From positions 55,032-119,031 of the forward strand of contig JAILEG010000012.1 of NCBI GenBank assembly GCA_024688365.1: a stretch of 64,000 nucleotides of DNA, written 5' to 3'. Positions 36,691 through 45,728 of this stretch are shown one piece after another (position 1 is the stretch's first letter; the number at the start of each line of letters is the position of its first letter). Made by a program: the position numbers and the translations under genes. The DNA comes from Prevotella sp. GTDB taxonomy: Bacteria > Bacteroidota > Bacteroidia > Bacteroidales > Bacteroidaceae. The notes under the pieces were generated by a model. That model did not search any database. It worked only from the letters and a program-made list of their open reading frames with translations, and was not told where the DNA came from.

Positions 36691-38070
36691 TTACTTGGAA
36701 CCGCCACCCAGCGCATAGTAAAGGTTGACGATGGACTGCAGCTTGGTGAACTGCTCCTGTACCTGGGAAATCTCAGCATTGAGCAGGCTCTGCTGTGCCG
36801 TGATAACCTCAAGATAGGTACTTGAGCTTTGCGTGTAGAGCATCTGGGTGTGCTCAACGTTCTTCTTCAGCACGTCAATCTGCTGCTTCTGCAGCCTGTT
36901 CTTCTCATCGGCCGAGTTATAGGCAACAAGCGCATTGCTCACCTCAGAGCCGGCAGAGAGAATGCTGTTCTGCCAGTTGTTGTAAGCCTGCTTGTACTGG
37001 TCCTCGGCAACACGCAGTCCGGCTTTCAGCTGTCCGCGCATGAAGATGGGCTGCGTAAGGCTTCCAACCACACTCAGCAGCAACTTGCCGGGATTGACCA
37101 GGCCGTTGTTGTTGGTCCATGCGCCAGTCGGTGATATGTTCAATGCCGGATAGAAGCGGCTGCGGGCCTCCTGGATGTTGTAGAAGCACTGTGCCAAGGC
37201 CATCTCCTTTGCATGTACATCGGCACGGTTGCTGAGCAGCTGAACCCCTATTCCTCCTGAGAAATTGGTTGGCAGCGACTGATTGTCAAGCGTTCCACGT
37301 GCAATGCCCTGCGCAGGCTCACCAAGAAGCAGGCTGAGGGCGTTCTCAGTCTCACGGATCTGGCGACGGATGTCAGCAGCCTGGGTCTGTACGCTGTAGT
37401 AGGCAGCCTCGGCACTCTGCACGCTTGTCGAGCGGGCACGGCCATACTCCATCTGCAATTTCATCATGTCCCAGGTGTTCTTGGTAAGACCTGACATGTC
37501 AGTGACTATCTGATTCTGACGGTCGAGCATCAGCAGCGTGTAGTAGAGATTGGCAACATTGCAGATGAGATTGGTCTGCACAGCTACCTTATAGTCCTGT
37601 GACTGAATCAGAGCCATCTGCGCTGCCTTCTTCTCAGAGCGCAGTTTCCCGAAAAGGTCAACATCCCAGCTGGCGGCAATGGGCAGGGTGTAAGCCTTGG
37701 AAGCCTCCATGTGAGAACCGAAATGGGAGATGGTTCCTGTCGGTGCGAAGACAAGTGAGGGCAGGAATGCCAGCTTTGAGGTGCGTAGCTGCTGCTCCGC
37801 CATGTCGATATTGAGAGCTGCGTTGAGCAGGTCAGGGTTGTTGTCAAGAGCCTTCTCAATGAGTGCCTGCAGCTGAGGGTCGGTGAAGACACTGCGCCAC
37901 GGCAGGTTGCCGAAGTCGTTTGTCCCTTCGAGCGTGGCCTTGTCATCAACCGGGTCACGGACAATGCCTTCCGTCTTCACCTCTGGACGCTCGTAAGTAC
38001 CATACAGGCTCTTGCAGCCTGTCAGTGACAGGGCTGCAAGGGCGATGATGATTATATTTGTTTTCTTCAT
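36691..38070 (-). CDS. Outer-membrane efflux channel, OprM/NodT type lipoprotein
   Basis: 459 residues. A lipoprotein signal ends LAALSLTGC (Cys19). Two outer-membrane efflux (TolC-like) repeats follow: LPWRSVFTDPQLQALIEKALDNNPDLL near 58-85 starts the first, and the second half carries long helices (AEDQYKQAYNNWQNSILSAGSEV). It forms the trimeric exit duct of the tripartite pump with the adaptor and RND genes upstream, 18 bases after the RND stop. Confidence 0.94.
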   Translation of the reverse strand: MKKTNIIIIALAALSLTGCKSLYGTYERPEVKTEGIVRDPVDDKATLEGTNDFGNLPWRSVFTDPQLQALIEKALDNNPDLLNAALNIDMAEQQLRTSKLAFLPSLVFAPTGTISHFGSHMEASKAYTLPIAASWDVDLFGKLRSEKKAAQMALIQSQDYKVAVQTNLICNVANLYYTLLMLDRQNQIVTDMSGLTKNTWDMMKLQMEYGRARSTSVQSAEAAYYSVQTQAADIRRQIRETENALSLLLGEPAQGIARGTLDNQSLPTNFSGGIGVQLLSNRADVHAKEMALAQCFYNIQEARSRFYPALNISPTGAWTNNNGLVNPGKLLLSVVGSLTQPIFMRGQLKAGLRVAEDQYKQAYNNWQNSILSAGSEVSNALVAYNSADEKNRLQKQQIDVLKKNVEHTQMLYTQSSSTYLEVITAQQSLLNAEISQVQEQFTKLQSIVNLYYALGGGSK

Positions 38071-38088
38071 TGTTGTTCGTTATTTTTT

Positions 38089-41000
38089 CTATTCTTCTAT
38101 GACATAATCCGTTGCCGGTCCCTTGGCATACTGCTCAAGCTCACGAGCTGCATCCTTGTTGTCCTCATCCTCGAAGACGATTGGCTTGATGCGCTCCTGC
38201 AGATACTGGAAGATGGCGAAGAGGGATGGTACGACGAATACCTGGCACAATGTACCAATCAACATGCCACCTACGGCCGATGCTCCCAAAGTCTGGTTAC
38301 CATTACGGCCCACACCACTGGCAAACATCAGCGGCAACAGACCGATAATCATCGCCAGGGAGGTCATCAAGATAGGACGGAGACGGGCTCCTGCACCCAA
38401 GATGGCAGCATACTTGATTGCCATACCTGTCTGCCGACGCTCAAGGGCGAACTGTACGATAAGGATAGCATTCTTAGCCAGCAGACCAATCAGCATGATC
38501 AGGGATATCTGCATGTAAATGTCATTACTGTGCCCGAATAGCATCGTGAAGATGAAAGCACCTGCCAGACCAAACGGAATGGAGAGAATAACCGCCAACG
38601 GCAGGATATAACTCTCATACTGGGCACTGAGAATCAGGTAGACGAACACGATACAGAGAACAAAGATCATTGCCGTGGAGTTGGATGACTCCTGCTCTGA
38701 ACGTGTCAGACCGGAGAACTCATAACTGTAACCTTGCGGCAGAACCTGCTGGGCAACCTCCTCGGCAGCCTTGATAGCCTGACCGGAAGAATAGCCATCC
38801 GCAGGAGTTGCAGTAATGGCGATAGAGGTGAAGAGGTTGAAACGTGTAATGTTGGATGGGCCATAGATACGTTTCAGCGTACAGAACTCACCAACGGGAG
38901 ACATGCCCGATGCCGTGCGCACGTAGATGTTGTTCAGCCCGGCCTCGCTCATACGGCTTTCCACCGTGCCTTGGACCATCACACGGAACAGCTTACCATA
39001 GGCATTGAAGTTGGAAGCATACATACCTCCATAGTAACCCTGCAGTACCGAGAGGATAGCGGCTGGCGAAGTGCCTGCCTGCTTTGCCTTGGCAACATCC
39101 ACATCAACCATGTACTGCGGATAGTTCGGGTTGTATGTGGTCAGCGCACGGCTGAACTCCGGACGCTTGTTGAGTTCCTTAAGATAATCCTGTGTAATCT
39201 TGAAGAACTTATTAAGGTCACCACCTGTCCTGTCCTCCAGCGAGAACGTCAGACCACTTGACAAGGCGAAGCCCGGAACCATTGGCGGAGCGAAGGCTAT
39301 GACCTGGGCCCCCTTGATGCTGGCCGTCTGCTTGTAGATCATACCCAGAACCATATTGGATGAAGTCGGGTCGATGAACAATCCTGCAATGCCCGCACCC
39401 GTGAAGACAGACTTGATACGGTCGAACATGCCATACTCACGCTCAGCAAAAGGTTTCAGCTTGATAATGAACGTAGCCTGGTCAGAACCCTGGCCCGCAA
39501 GGAAGTTGTAACCCACAATCTGCTCACGGCGTTCAATGTAAGGATTGCTTGCCAGCATATTGTCGATTTGGTCGGTCACCTTCTGCGTCTCAGCCTGGGA
39601 AGTACCTGGAGCCATGCTCACCATGGCGAACAACGTACCCGTATCCTCATCAGGGACAAGACCCGTCTTGGTGAAGGTCATCGTCACCACAAGTGCCACA
39701 ATGCCCACGACAACAGCAATACCGGAAATCAGACGGTGGTTGATTACATTCTCTACAATCTTCTGATATTTATCGTTGATCTTGTCATACTGCGTATTGA
39801 ATGCCATGTGGAAGCGGTCAATGCGTGAGAGTTTCTTTCCTTCCTCATCCTTGCTGTGCGGCTTCAGGAACATGGCACAGAGGGCTGGCGACAGTGTCAA
39901 AGCGTTCAAGGCGGAGATGACGATTGACACGGCCATCGTCACACCGAACTCACGATAGAACGTACCTGACGTTCCGCCAATGAATGACACAGGAACGAAC
40001 ACGGCTGACATCACCAACGTAATGGAGATGATGGCACCAGAAATCTCATTCATGGCATCAATTGAGGCGGTCAGCGCACTCTTATAGCCAAGGTCGAGCT
40101 TGGCATGGACAGCCTCAACCACCACGATGGCATCATCGACCACAATGGCAATAGCCAGCAGCAATGCCGAGAGCGTCAGCAGGTTGATGGAGAATCCGAA
40201 CACCCAAAGGAAGAAGAACGTACCGATCAAGGCAACAGGTACGGCAATCATAGGAATCAGTGTTGAGCGGAAGTCCTGCAAGAAGACATACACAACCAGG
40301 AACACCAAAGCCAACGTGATGAACAACGTGCGGATTACCTCCTCGATGGAGGCGAAGAGGAATTCGGTAACGTCCTGCTCAATGGTCACCTTCATGCCCG
40401 GTGGCATCTGCTTCTGGGCATCAGCCAAGGCAGCCTTCACGTCGTCAGCAATCTGTGTGGCATTGGAACCGGCAATCTGATTGACCATACCGATAACGGC
40501 CGGCCGGTTGTTGTTCTTCATCGCCACAGAATACTGAAGACCGCCCAGCTTCACATCAGCTACGTCACGCAGGTGAAGCGTCTGACCATTGGTGTTGCTG
40601 GAAATAACAATGTCAGCATATTCCTCAGCGGTCTTCAGACGTCCCTTATACCGCATGGTGTACTCGTATTTCAGACTGCTCTGCTCACCAAAAGAGCCTG
40701 GTGCAGCCTCCACGTTCTGCTCGGCCAGGGCCGCGGAGATGTCAGATGGCACAAGCCCATACTGCTTCATCTTATCAGGCTTCAGCCAGATACGCATGGA
40801 GTAAGTCTTCATACCTGGTGTCTGCACATCACCAACTCCGTTGATACGCTTAATCATCGGGACAATGTTGATGTTGTTGTAGTTCGTCAGGAACTCATCA
40901 TCGTATCGCCCGTCATCAGTGGTCAGGGAGTACATGACTACGTTAGAGGTCTGACGCTTCGACACCGTCACACCCACACGCGTTACCTCGGCTGGCAACA

Positions 41001-41352
41001 GAGCCTGTGCCTGTGACACACGGTTCTGCACATTGACAGCTGCCATATCAGGATCTGACCCTTGCTTGAAGTAGACCGTAATCATAGCCGAGCCAGAATT
41101 GGTGGCAGTCGACTGCATATAGGTCATGTTCTCAACACCATTGATGCTCTCCTCAAGCGGGGTGATAACAGAGTTCAGCACCGTCTGGGCATCAGCACCC
41201 TGATACGATGTCATGATAGAAATCGTTGGAGGTGCAATATCTGGATACTGCTCAACAGGCAAGGAGACCAATCCTATCGCACCAAGGAGGACGAAGAAGA
41301 TGGAAATCACCGTTGAGAGTACCGGCCGTTTGATAAAATTCGTAAATGTCAT
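38089..41352 (-). CDS. RND multidrug efflux transporter (AcrB/HAE1 family)
   Basis: 1087 residues with twelve transmembrane helices and two large periplasmic loops. The proton-relay aspartates are in LLLAIAIVVDDAIVVVEAV (about 400-418), and the start FIKRPVLSTVISIFFVLLGAIG is canonical. The long periplasmic halves carry the porter and docking domains. Substrates are drugs, bile salts or detergents by family; which ones cannot be told. Centre of the adaptor-pump-channel-lpxA operon, 166 bases after the adaptor gene; that gap carries complementary heptamer repeats. Confidence 0.96.
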   Translation of the reverse strand: MTFTNFIKRPVLSTVISIFFVLLGAIGLVSLPVEQYPDIAPPTISIMTSYQGADAQTVLNSVITPLEESINGVENMTYMQSTATNSGSAMITVYFKQGSDPDMAAVNVQNRVSQAQALLPAEVTRVGVTVSKRQTSNVVMYSLTTDDGRYDDEFLTNYNNINIVPMIKRINGVGDVQTPGMKTYSMRIWLKPDKMKQYGLVPSDISAALAEQNVEAAPGSFGEQSSLKYEYTMRYKGRLKTAEEYADIVISSNTNGQTLHLRDVADVKLGGLQYSVAMKNNNRPAVIGMVNQIAGSNATQIADDVKAALADAQKQMPPGMKVTIEQDVTEFLFASIEEVIRTLFITLALVFLVVYVFLQDFRSTLIPMIAVPVALIGTFFFLWVFGFSINLLTLSALLLAIAIVVDDAIVVVEAVHAKLDLGYKSALTASIDAMNEISGAIISITLVMSAVFVPVSFIGGTSGTFYREFGVTMAVSIVISALNALTLSPALCAMFLKPHSKDEEGKKLSRIDRFHMAFNTQYDKINDKYQKIVENVINHRLISGIAVVVGIVALVVTMTFTKTGLVPDEDTGTLFAMVSMAPGTSQAETQKVTDQIDNMLASNPYIERREQIVGYNFLAGQGSDQATFIIKLKPFAEREYGMFDRIKSVFTGAGIAGLFIDPTSSNMVLGMIYKQTASIKGAQVIAFAPPMVPGFALSSGLTFSLEDRTGGDLNKFFKITQDYLKELNKRPEFSRALTTYNPNYPQYMVDVDVAKAKQAGTSPAAILSVLQGYYGGMYASNFNAYGKLFRVMVQGTVESRMSEAGLNNIYVRTASGMSPVGEFCTLKRIYGPSNITRFNLFTSIAITATPADGYSSGQAIKAAEEVAQQVLPQGYSYEFSGLTRSEQESSNSTAMIFVLCIVFVYLILSAQYESYILPLAVILSIPFGLAGAFIFTMLFGHSNDIYMQISLIMLIGLLAKNAILIVQFALERRQTGMAIKYAAILGAGARLRPILMTSLAMIIGLLPLMFASGVGRNGNQTLGASAVGGMLIGTLCQVFVVPSLFAIFQYLQERIKPIVFEDEDNKDAARELEQYAKGPATDYVIEE

Positions 41353-41379
41353 AATTGTGATTTTATACTGTTAGAGAAC

Positions 41380-41407
41380 GGGTGATGGGTAATGGGTGGT
41401 GGGTGAT
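41380..41407. repeat. Heptamer array 1 (GGGTGAT-like, 4 copies)
   Basis: GGGTGAT, GGGTAAT, GGGTGGT, GGGTGAT at 41380, 41387, 41394 and 41401, in the gap between the adaptor and pump genes. In the minus-strand message it reads as ATCACCC units. Confidence 0.85.
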
Positions 41408-41466
41408 GATGATATGCCGGTAGTTTAGAAAACTCCAAATATCAAGCAAAGCATCAACAGGCCATC

Positions 41467-41508
41467 AACACCTAACATTCAACATTCAACACCCAACACC
41501 CAACATTC
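41467..41508. repeat. Heptamer array 2 (AACACCC-like, 6 copies)
   Basis: AACACCT, AACATTC, AACATTC, AACACCC, AACACCC, AACATTC from 41467 in steps of seven. In the message the GGGTGTT units are complementary to those of array 1 (about 11 of 12 bases over the best stretch). Confidence 0.85.
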
Positions 41509-41518
41509 CCCTGGTCAT

Positions 41519-42850
41519 TTACTTGTCATCTCCTTTCATAGCCTTCAGAAAGCCAGATGCTGATCCCTGGTTCTCACCCAGTTTCTCGGCTTTCTTGATG
41601 GCCTCATCGTATTCCGCCGGAGTAAGGGCCTTAATCTGCGCACCGTCCTCAAGACTTGAGATGCCCTTGCTTACTATACGGTCGCCCATCTTCAGACCAC
41701 TGGTCACGATATAGCTGATGCCATCGTTCTGCGGGTCCACTGTTATCTCACTATAGTGTACCTTGTTATTGGCATCAACCTTGTAAACGAAAATCTTGTT
41801 CTGAACCTGCGTAGTCGCCTCTTGCGGAATCAGCAGGGCACGATTGTTGTTCTTTGCAATGACAATCTGACCACTTCCACCACTCTTCAGCAGATGTTCT
41901 GGATTGGCAAAACGGGCAATGACACTCACCGTACCTGTTGTGGCATCAATGACACCACTGGTTTTCACGATGGTTCCCTCATGGTTGTAAGTGGAACCGT
42001 CAGCCAACTGCAGACTGACACCTGGGAATGCCTTGATGGCATTGCCAAGTCCATTGTTGGTGCGGCTGAGATTCAGAATATCTGATTCGGTCATCGAGAA
42101 GTACACCTCCATAGAAGAAGTGTTGCTGACCGTTGTCACAGGCTGGGCTGACGAAGGGCTTACCAAAGCTCCTTCCTTATAAGGCAGGCTGCCAACATAG
42201 CCCGTAGCCGGACTCTTCACATAACAGAAACCAAGGTTGTCCTTGGCACTTGACAAGGCCGCCTGAGCCTGACGGACACCAGCCTCAGCCTGATTCACAG
42301 CCGCCTTGGCCGATGCCACACCACTCTGTGCCTGACGTACGGCTGCCATAGCGGTCTCATAAGCGTTCTTGGCAGTCTGCAACTCATAGTCGCCAATCAC
42401 CTTATTATTATAGAGGTTCTTGCTGTTCTCATAGGTCAGACGTGAGGTAGCAGCCTGTGCGTTGGCCGAATTGAGGCTTGCATTTGCCTGAACAACCCCA
42501 GCCTGTGCCTGGCTGACACCGCTCTGAGCTGAATTGACCTGTGCCTGCGCCTGACGCACGGCAGCCTGATAAGTAGAGTTATCGACCACGAAAAGCACCT
42601 GCCCTGCACGGACAGCCTCACCCTCATGCACATACAGCTTCGTGATGAACCCGCTCACCTTCGGGCGCACCTCAACATCCTGCACACCCTTGATGGTGGC
42701 TGGGTAGGTTGTCTTCAGCTGCGCATTGGATGCACCAATCGTTATAACAGGATACTCATTGCTCGTAGGGAGCCCCTGCTGGCCGCCCCCACAACTGGTA
42801 AGTACCGCAACTGCCATAGCGGCAAACAGTAAGAATTTGTTCTTTTTCAT
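41519..42850 (-). CDS. RND efflux periplasmic adaptor (HlyD/AcrA family lipoprotein)
   Basis: 443 residues. Lipoprotein signal ends VLTSC (Cys20). Residues 60-95 hold the first half of the biotinyl-lipoyl-like domain (VRPKVSGFITKLYVHEGEAVRAGQVLFVVD), and 95-205 a long coiled-coil hairpin with repeated AQAQVNSAQSGVSQAQAGVVQANAS-type Ala/Gln heptads, followed by the second half-lipoyl and beta-barrel domains. It links the RND pump to the outer channel. First gene of the efflux operon; its promoter region contains a strong inverted repeat. Confidence 0.95.
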   Translation of the reverse strand: MKKNKFLLFAAMAVAVLTSCGGGQQGLPTSNEYPVITIGASNAQLKTTYPATIKGVQDVEVRPKVSGFITKLYVHEGEAVRAGQVLFVVDNSTYQAAVRQAQAQVNSAQSGVSQAQAGVVQANASLNSANAQAATSRLTYENSKNLYNNKVIGDYELQTAKNAYETAMAAVRQAQSGVASAKAAVNQAEAGVRQAQAALSSAKDNLGFCYVKSPATGYVGSLPYKEGALVSPSSAQPVTTVSNTSSMEVYFSMTESDILNLSRTNNGLGNAIKAFPGVSLQLADGSTYNHEGTIVKTSGVIDATTGTVSVIARFANPEHLLKSGGSGQIVIAKNNNRALLIPQEATTQVQNKIFVYKVDANNKVHYSEITVDPQNDGISYIVTSGLKMGDRIVSKGISSLEDGAQIKALTPAEYDEAIKKAEKLGENQGSASGFLKAMKGDDK

Positions 42851-42944
42851 ACCTAATTATTATATTATATTCGTTTTTGTTGTCTCTATATCAAGGGGAA
42901 TGTCTTATCCTGAATAGCCCCAACTGCTCCCTCTGAAAACAGTT

Positions 42945-42985
42945 CACGCCGAAAACTACATTGTTCGTTGTAAGTTTTCGACGTG
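42945..42985 (-). promoter_or_regulatory. Candidate operator of the efflux operon
   Basis: CACGCCGAAAACT (42945-42957) and AGTTTTCGACGTG (42973-42985) are inverted copies matching at 12 of 13 positions with a 15-base centre. The right arm touches the -7 box, so the site covers the predicted start of transcription, where a repressor would act. No regulator gene adjoins. Confidence 0.55.
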
Positions 42986-42993
42986 CAAATTTA
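42986..42993 (-). promoter_or_regulatory. -7 box of the efflux operon
   Basis: Minus strand TAAATTTG, immediately upstream of the inverted repeat. No strong -33. Confidence 0.55.
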
Positions 42994-43069
42994 CACATTA
43001 TATTTAAAGACCATCCGTCTTGCGAAAGGTTTTTAACAATAATTACATTACCACACGTTGCTTTTTGAG

Positions 43070-44494
43070 TTAAATCAAGCCCAGTTCCTCAGCCTTTCCT
43101 CTCAATAAGGCAAGCAATGGCTCACGCTCGTTCGGGACTCGATTGTCAAGTACGGCATCTTTCAGTGTCTGTTTCAGAACACCTACCTCACGGCTTGGCT
43201 TCAACTGGAACATCTCCATAATCTCATTGCCATCCACGCAAGGCTGCAACAGCCGCTTGTAATCACGTTCCTTCAGGTCTTTCAGTTTCTCCCTGACGAT
43301 GCGGAAATTATCCAGGAAACGCTGCTTGCGCATGGCATTCTTGCTCGTAATGTCTGCCTCACAAAGCGTCATGAGGTCATCAATATCTTCACCAGCATCA
43401 TTCATCAGGCGGCGTACGGCAGAGTCGGTCACCTCTTCATCGGCAATGACAATGGGACGCATGTGCAGGTCAACCATCTTTTGTACGTACTTCATCTTGC
43501 TGTCCATTGGCAACTTCAGACGGCGGAAGATACCCGGAACCATCTTTGCCCCCACAATGTTGTGGTTATGAAAAGTCCATCCGACGGCATTGTCCCACCG
43601 TTTGCACTTCGCCTTGCCCACATCATGCAGGAGTGCCGACCACCGCAGCCACAGGTTGTCCGTATTCCGGCAGATGTTGTCGAGTACCTCAAGCGTATGG
43701 TAGAAGTTGTTCTTGTGCGCCCGTCCGTTCCTCGTCTCCACCACGTCAAGTGCCACCAGCTCAGGCAGGATGAGCTGAAGAAGCCCACAGCGGTACAGAT
43801 CAATGAAACCCTTGCTCGGTGTGCGGGTCATCATGATCTTGTTCAGTTCCTCCTCTATGCGCTCGCCACTAATGATTTTTATACGGTCAGCATTGCGCTC
43901 CAGCGCCTCGAAGGTTTCATCCTCAATGAAGAAATTGAGCTGAGTGGCAAAACGGACGCAGCGCATCATGCGCAATGGGTCATCTGAAAAGGTCACATCT
44001 GGGTCGAGCGGCGTACGGATAATGCCATCCCAAAGGTCATCAACACCACCAAAGGGGTCAATCAGCTCGCCAAAGCGTTCCTTGTTCAGGCAGACTGCCA
44101 GTGCGTTGATAGTAAAATCACGGCGGTTCTGGTCGTCCTCTAACGTCCCGTTCTCCACGATGGGCTTCCGGCTGTCATGACTATAGCTTTCCTTCCGCGC
44201 GCCTACAAACTCAACTTCCGTACCCTGGAACTTTACCTGTGCTGTGCCGAAATTGCGGAACACGGACAGATGCGCCTTCTTGCCCAGCACAGCCTTCAGC
44301 CCGCTCGCCACCTGTATGCCGCTTCCCACGACCACGACATCAATGTCGTTTGACGGACGCTCAAGGAACAGGTCACGCACGTATCCCCCCACCACGTAAC
44401 ATTCCAGCCCCAACTGGTCAGCTGCATCTGAAATATGATGGAATATATCTTTATCTAATAGTTTTGCCAGTTCGGCATCTGAGAGATCTCGCAT
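43070..44494 (-). CDS. cca: CCA-adding enzyme / tRNA nucleotidyltransferase with HD domain
   Basis: 474 residues from ATG 44494 (MRDLSDAELAKLL...). An earlier ATG at 44542 lies upstream of the -7 box and cannot be in the message. The nucleotidyltransferase core is YVVGGYVRDLFLERPSNDID (about 33-52) with GTLEDDQNRRDFTINALA (about 118-135); a central HD domain (SALLHDVGKAKC, about 260-271) is typical of Bacteroidetes and other HD-type enzymes. It adds or repairs the 3' CCA of tRNA; the one tRNA in the window lacks an encoded CCA. Confidence 0.95.
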   Translation of the reverse strand: MRDLSDAELAKLLDKDIFHHISDAADQLGLECYVVGGYVRDLFLERPSNDIDVVVVGSGIQVASGLKAVLGKKAHLSVFRNFGTAQVKFQGTEVEFVGARKESYSHDSRKPIVENGTLEDDQNRRDFTINALAVCLNKERFGELIDPFGGVDDLWDGIIRTPLDPDVTFSDDPLRMMRCVRFATQLNFFIEDETFEALERNADRIKIISGERIEEELNKIMMTRTPSKGFIDLYRCGLLQLILPELVALDVVETRNGRAHKNNFYHTLEVLDNICRNTDNLWLRWSALLHDVGKAKCKRWDNAVGWTFHNHNIVGAKMVPGIFRRLKLPMDSKMKYVQKMVDLHMRPIVIADEEVTDSAVRRLMNDAGEDIDDLMTLCEADITSKNAMRKQRFLDNFRIVREKLKDLKERDYKRLLQPCVDGNEIMEMFQLKPSREVGVLKQTLKDAVLDNRVPNEREPLLALLRGKAEELGLI

Positions 44495-44520
44495 ATAACG
44501 TTTTTCTTTTAAAAGTGGTG

Positions 44521-44552
44521 CAAAGTTACATATTTTCTCCAACTCCTACAAA
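44521..44552 (-). promoter_or_regulatory. Promoter of cca
   Basis: Minus strand TTTG (44552-44549), 20 bases, TAACTTTG (44528-44521). It decides the cca start codon. Confidence 0.75.
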
Positions 44553-44570
44553 CTGCGGTTTAGCTAAATA

Positions 44571-44828
44571 TTATCTTTTCCAGCCATCCATCTTGTAAAT
44601 CTTCTCCTGCAGCTTTCTCCTCTCACCCGGCTTTTCATCACGGAACCATACCTCCACGCGTACAGCATAGTAGTTTCCCCAGTCCCCTTCATACACAATA
44701 AACGGCAATTAGTGGGCTATAAGAGCGAAGTGGTGGAGTGAGGGCACCTCGGCTAATGTCTCAATAAAGATATCTGATTGGCCTGAGGATTCTTCCCAAG
44801 GTTTAACATAAATACAAAAACTTACCAT
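44571..44828 (-). pseudogene. Small gene coupled to the HNH gene, broken by one in-frame TAA
   Basis: An ATG at 44828 overlaps the HNH stop codon (TGATG). It reads 39 codons (MVSFCIYVKPWEESSGQSD...HHFALIAH), meets TAA at 44711-44709, and continues in the same frame for 45 more codons (LPFIVYEGDWGNYY...YKMDGWKR) to a second TAA at 44571. The second part looks coding (acidic/aromatic, then basic), and the ATG overlaps the nuclease stop. So an intact 85-residue protein was probably lost by one nonsense change, or is made by readthrough. Family not recognised; a partner of the nuclease is an inference. Confidence 0.6.
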
Positions 44829-45559
44829 CAGCCTATAAACACCATATCCCGATGATAAGACAGATAAAGCTGGTGTTTCCTTGTCAGGTGATTCAGTTGC
44901 AGGCTGGGTGTCAGGTTCAAGACTGCCTTATCCTCTGCTTTCAGCAAAGGGGAACAGATCACAGTGCCATTATCCTTAAAGCTGATATAACCTTTATCAA
45001 ACAGCCTGTCGAAATTAGGAAGAAGAAGTAATCCATTATACACATCAAGTCGCTCTTCATTTCTGCAATCCTTCCAAGGCTTTATATGAGAAGCCATTAA
45101 GATGGGGAGAAACGTGCAGGCAGAGACACTACAGCCATGCCAATATTCAATCAGCCTGCTGCGGAACAGCCCCTGCCCTACGCGTGCCTGGATGATAGCC
45201 GTACGCTCTGTCACCGAGATGGAACTGTCGTTACGCACCTTTGCCAGCTCCGCCTCAAGTTGTTGATACTTTTTGGACGAATAGCCTGACTCTATAAATG
45301 CCATGAACTTGACCAGCCCCGCATGAAAGTCGGACATGGCCTTCTTGCTCGTGTATTCCTTTCGGTTCAGCCTTTCCTCATCTTCTTTGCGCATGATATT
45401 ATCTATTATCTGGATGTTTATTCCTTCATCCAGGGAATAGAATTGGGCCAGGAAGCGCAGCCTGCTTATATAATCGTGACTCGTTTTGACCGCCAGCCCT
45501 CCTTCTCCCGTCATGTAGTGGAAGAAATCGCTTTCAAATTCCGAAAAGCTATTTGACAT
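44828..45559 (-). CDS. HNH endonuclease family protein
   Basis: 243 residues. The first 110 are helical, and the segment VKTSHDYISRLRFLAQFYSL recalls a core-binding SAM-like domain. The C-terminal part is an HNH nuclease: GLFRSRLIEYWHGCSVSAC (about 130-150), ASHIKPWKDCRNEERLDVYNGLLLLPNFDRLFDKGYISF (about 156-195) with the His, Asn and Asp/His of the fold. Such proteins are common as stand-alone restriction-like nucleases in gut and oral Bacteroidales. It lies in a gene-poor accessory stretch; a small broken gene overlaps its stop codon. Target unknown. Confidence 0.75.
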   Translation of the reverse strand: MSNSFSEFESDFFHYMTGEGGLAVKTSHDYISRLRFLAQFYSLDEGINIQIIDNIMRKEDEERLNRKEYTSKKAMSDFHAGLVKFMAFIESGYSSKKYQQLEAELAKVRNDSSISVTERTAIIQARVGQGLFRSRLIEYWHGCSVSACTFLPILMASHIKPWKDCRNEERLDVYNGLLLLPNFDRLFDKGYISFKDNGTVICSPLLKAEDKAVLNLTPSLQLNHLTRKHQLYLSYHRDMVFIG

Positions 45560-45611
45560 ATTGACGATGTATTACTCCATGAATTAAAATTAAGCGTCAA
45601 CATACCCGACC

Positions 45612-45710
45612 TCACCTAAGTGTGCGGGCCTTACATAAGGCATCCAGCAAGCACCTTGCAGAAGGTACCCCTCCTCTGATCCCACGTTGTCTATGGCCTA
45701 TACATGCCAT
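45612..45710 (-). CDS. Candidate 32-residue basic peptide behind a consensus promoter
   Basis: An ATG at 45710 lies about 14 bases after the start predicted from a perfect promoter (45729-45759). It reads 32 codons (MACIGHRQRGIRGGVP...CKARTLR), with five Arg before the middle and three Cys. The same stretch holds a GCCTTA/TAAGGC hairpin, so it may instead be a structured RNA or leader of the HNH gene 50 bases further on. No family recognised. Confidence 0.3.
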   Translation of the reverse strand: MACIGHRQRGIRGGVPSARCLLDALCKARTLR

Positions 45711-45728
45711 AAAGGTTTCCGCTCGCTG

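Noticed and set aside
44494..44542. Upstream start for cca at 44542
   Set aside because: The consensus promoter at 44521-44552 lies across it, so it cannot be in the message.
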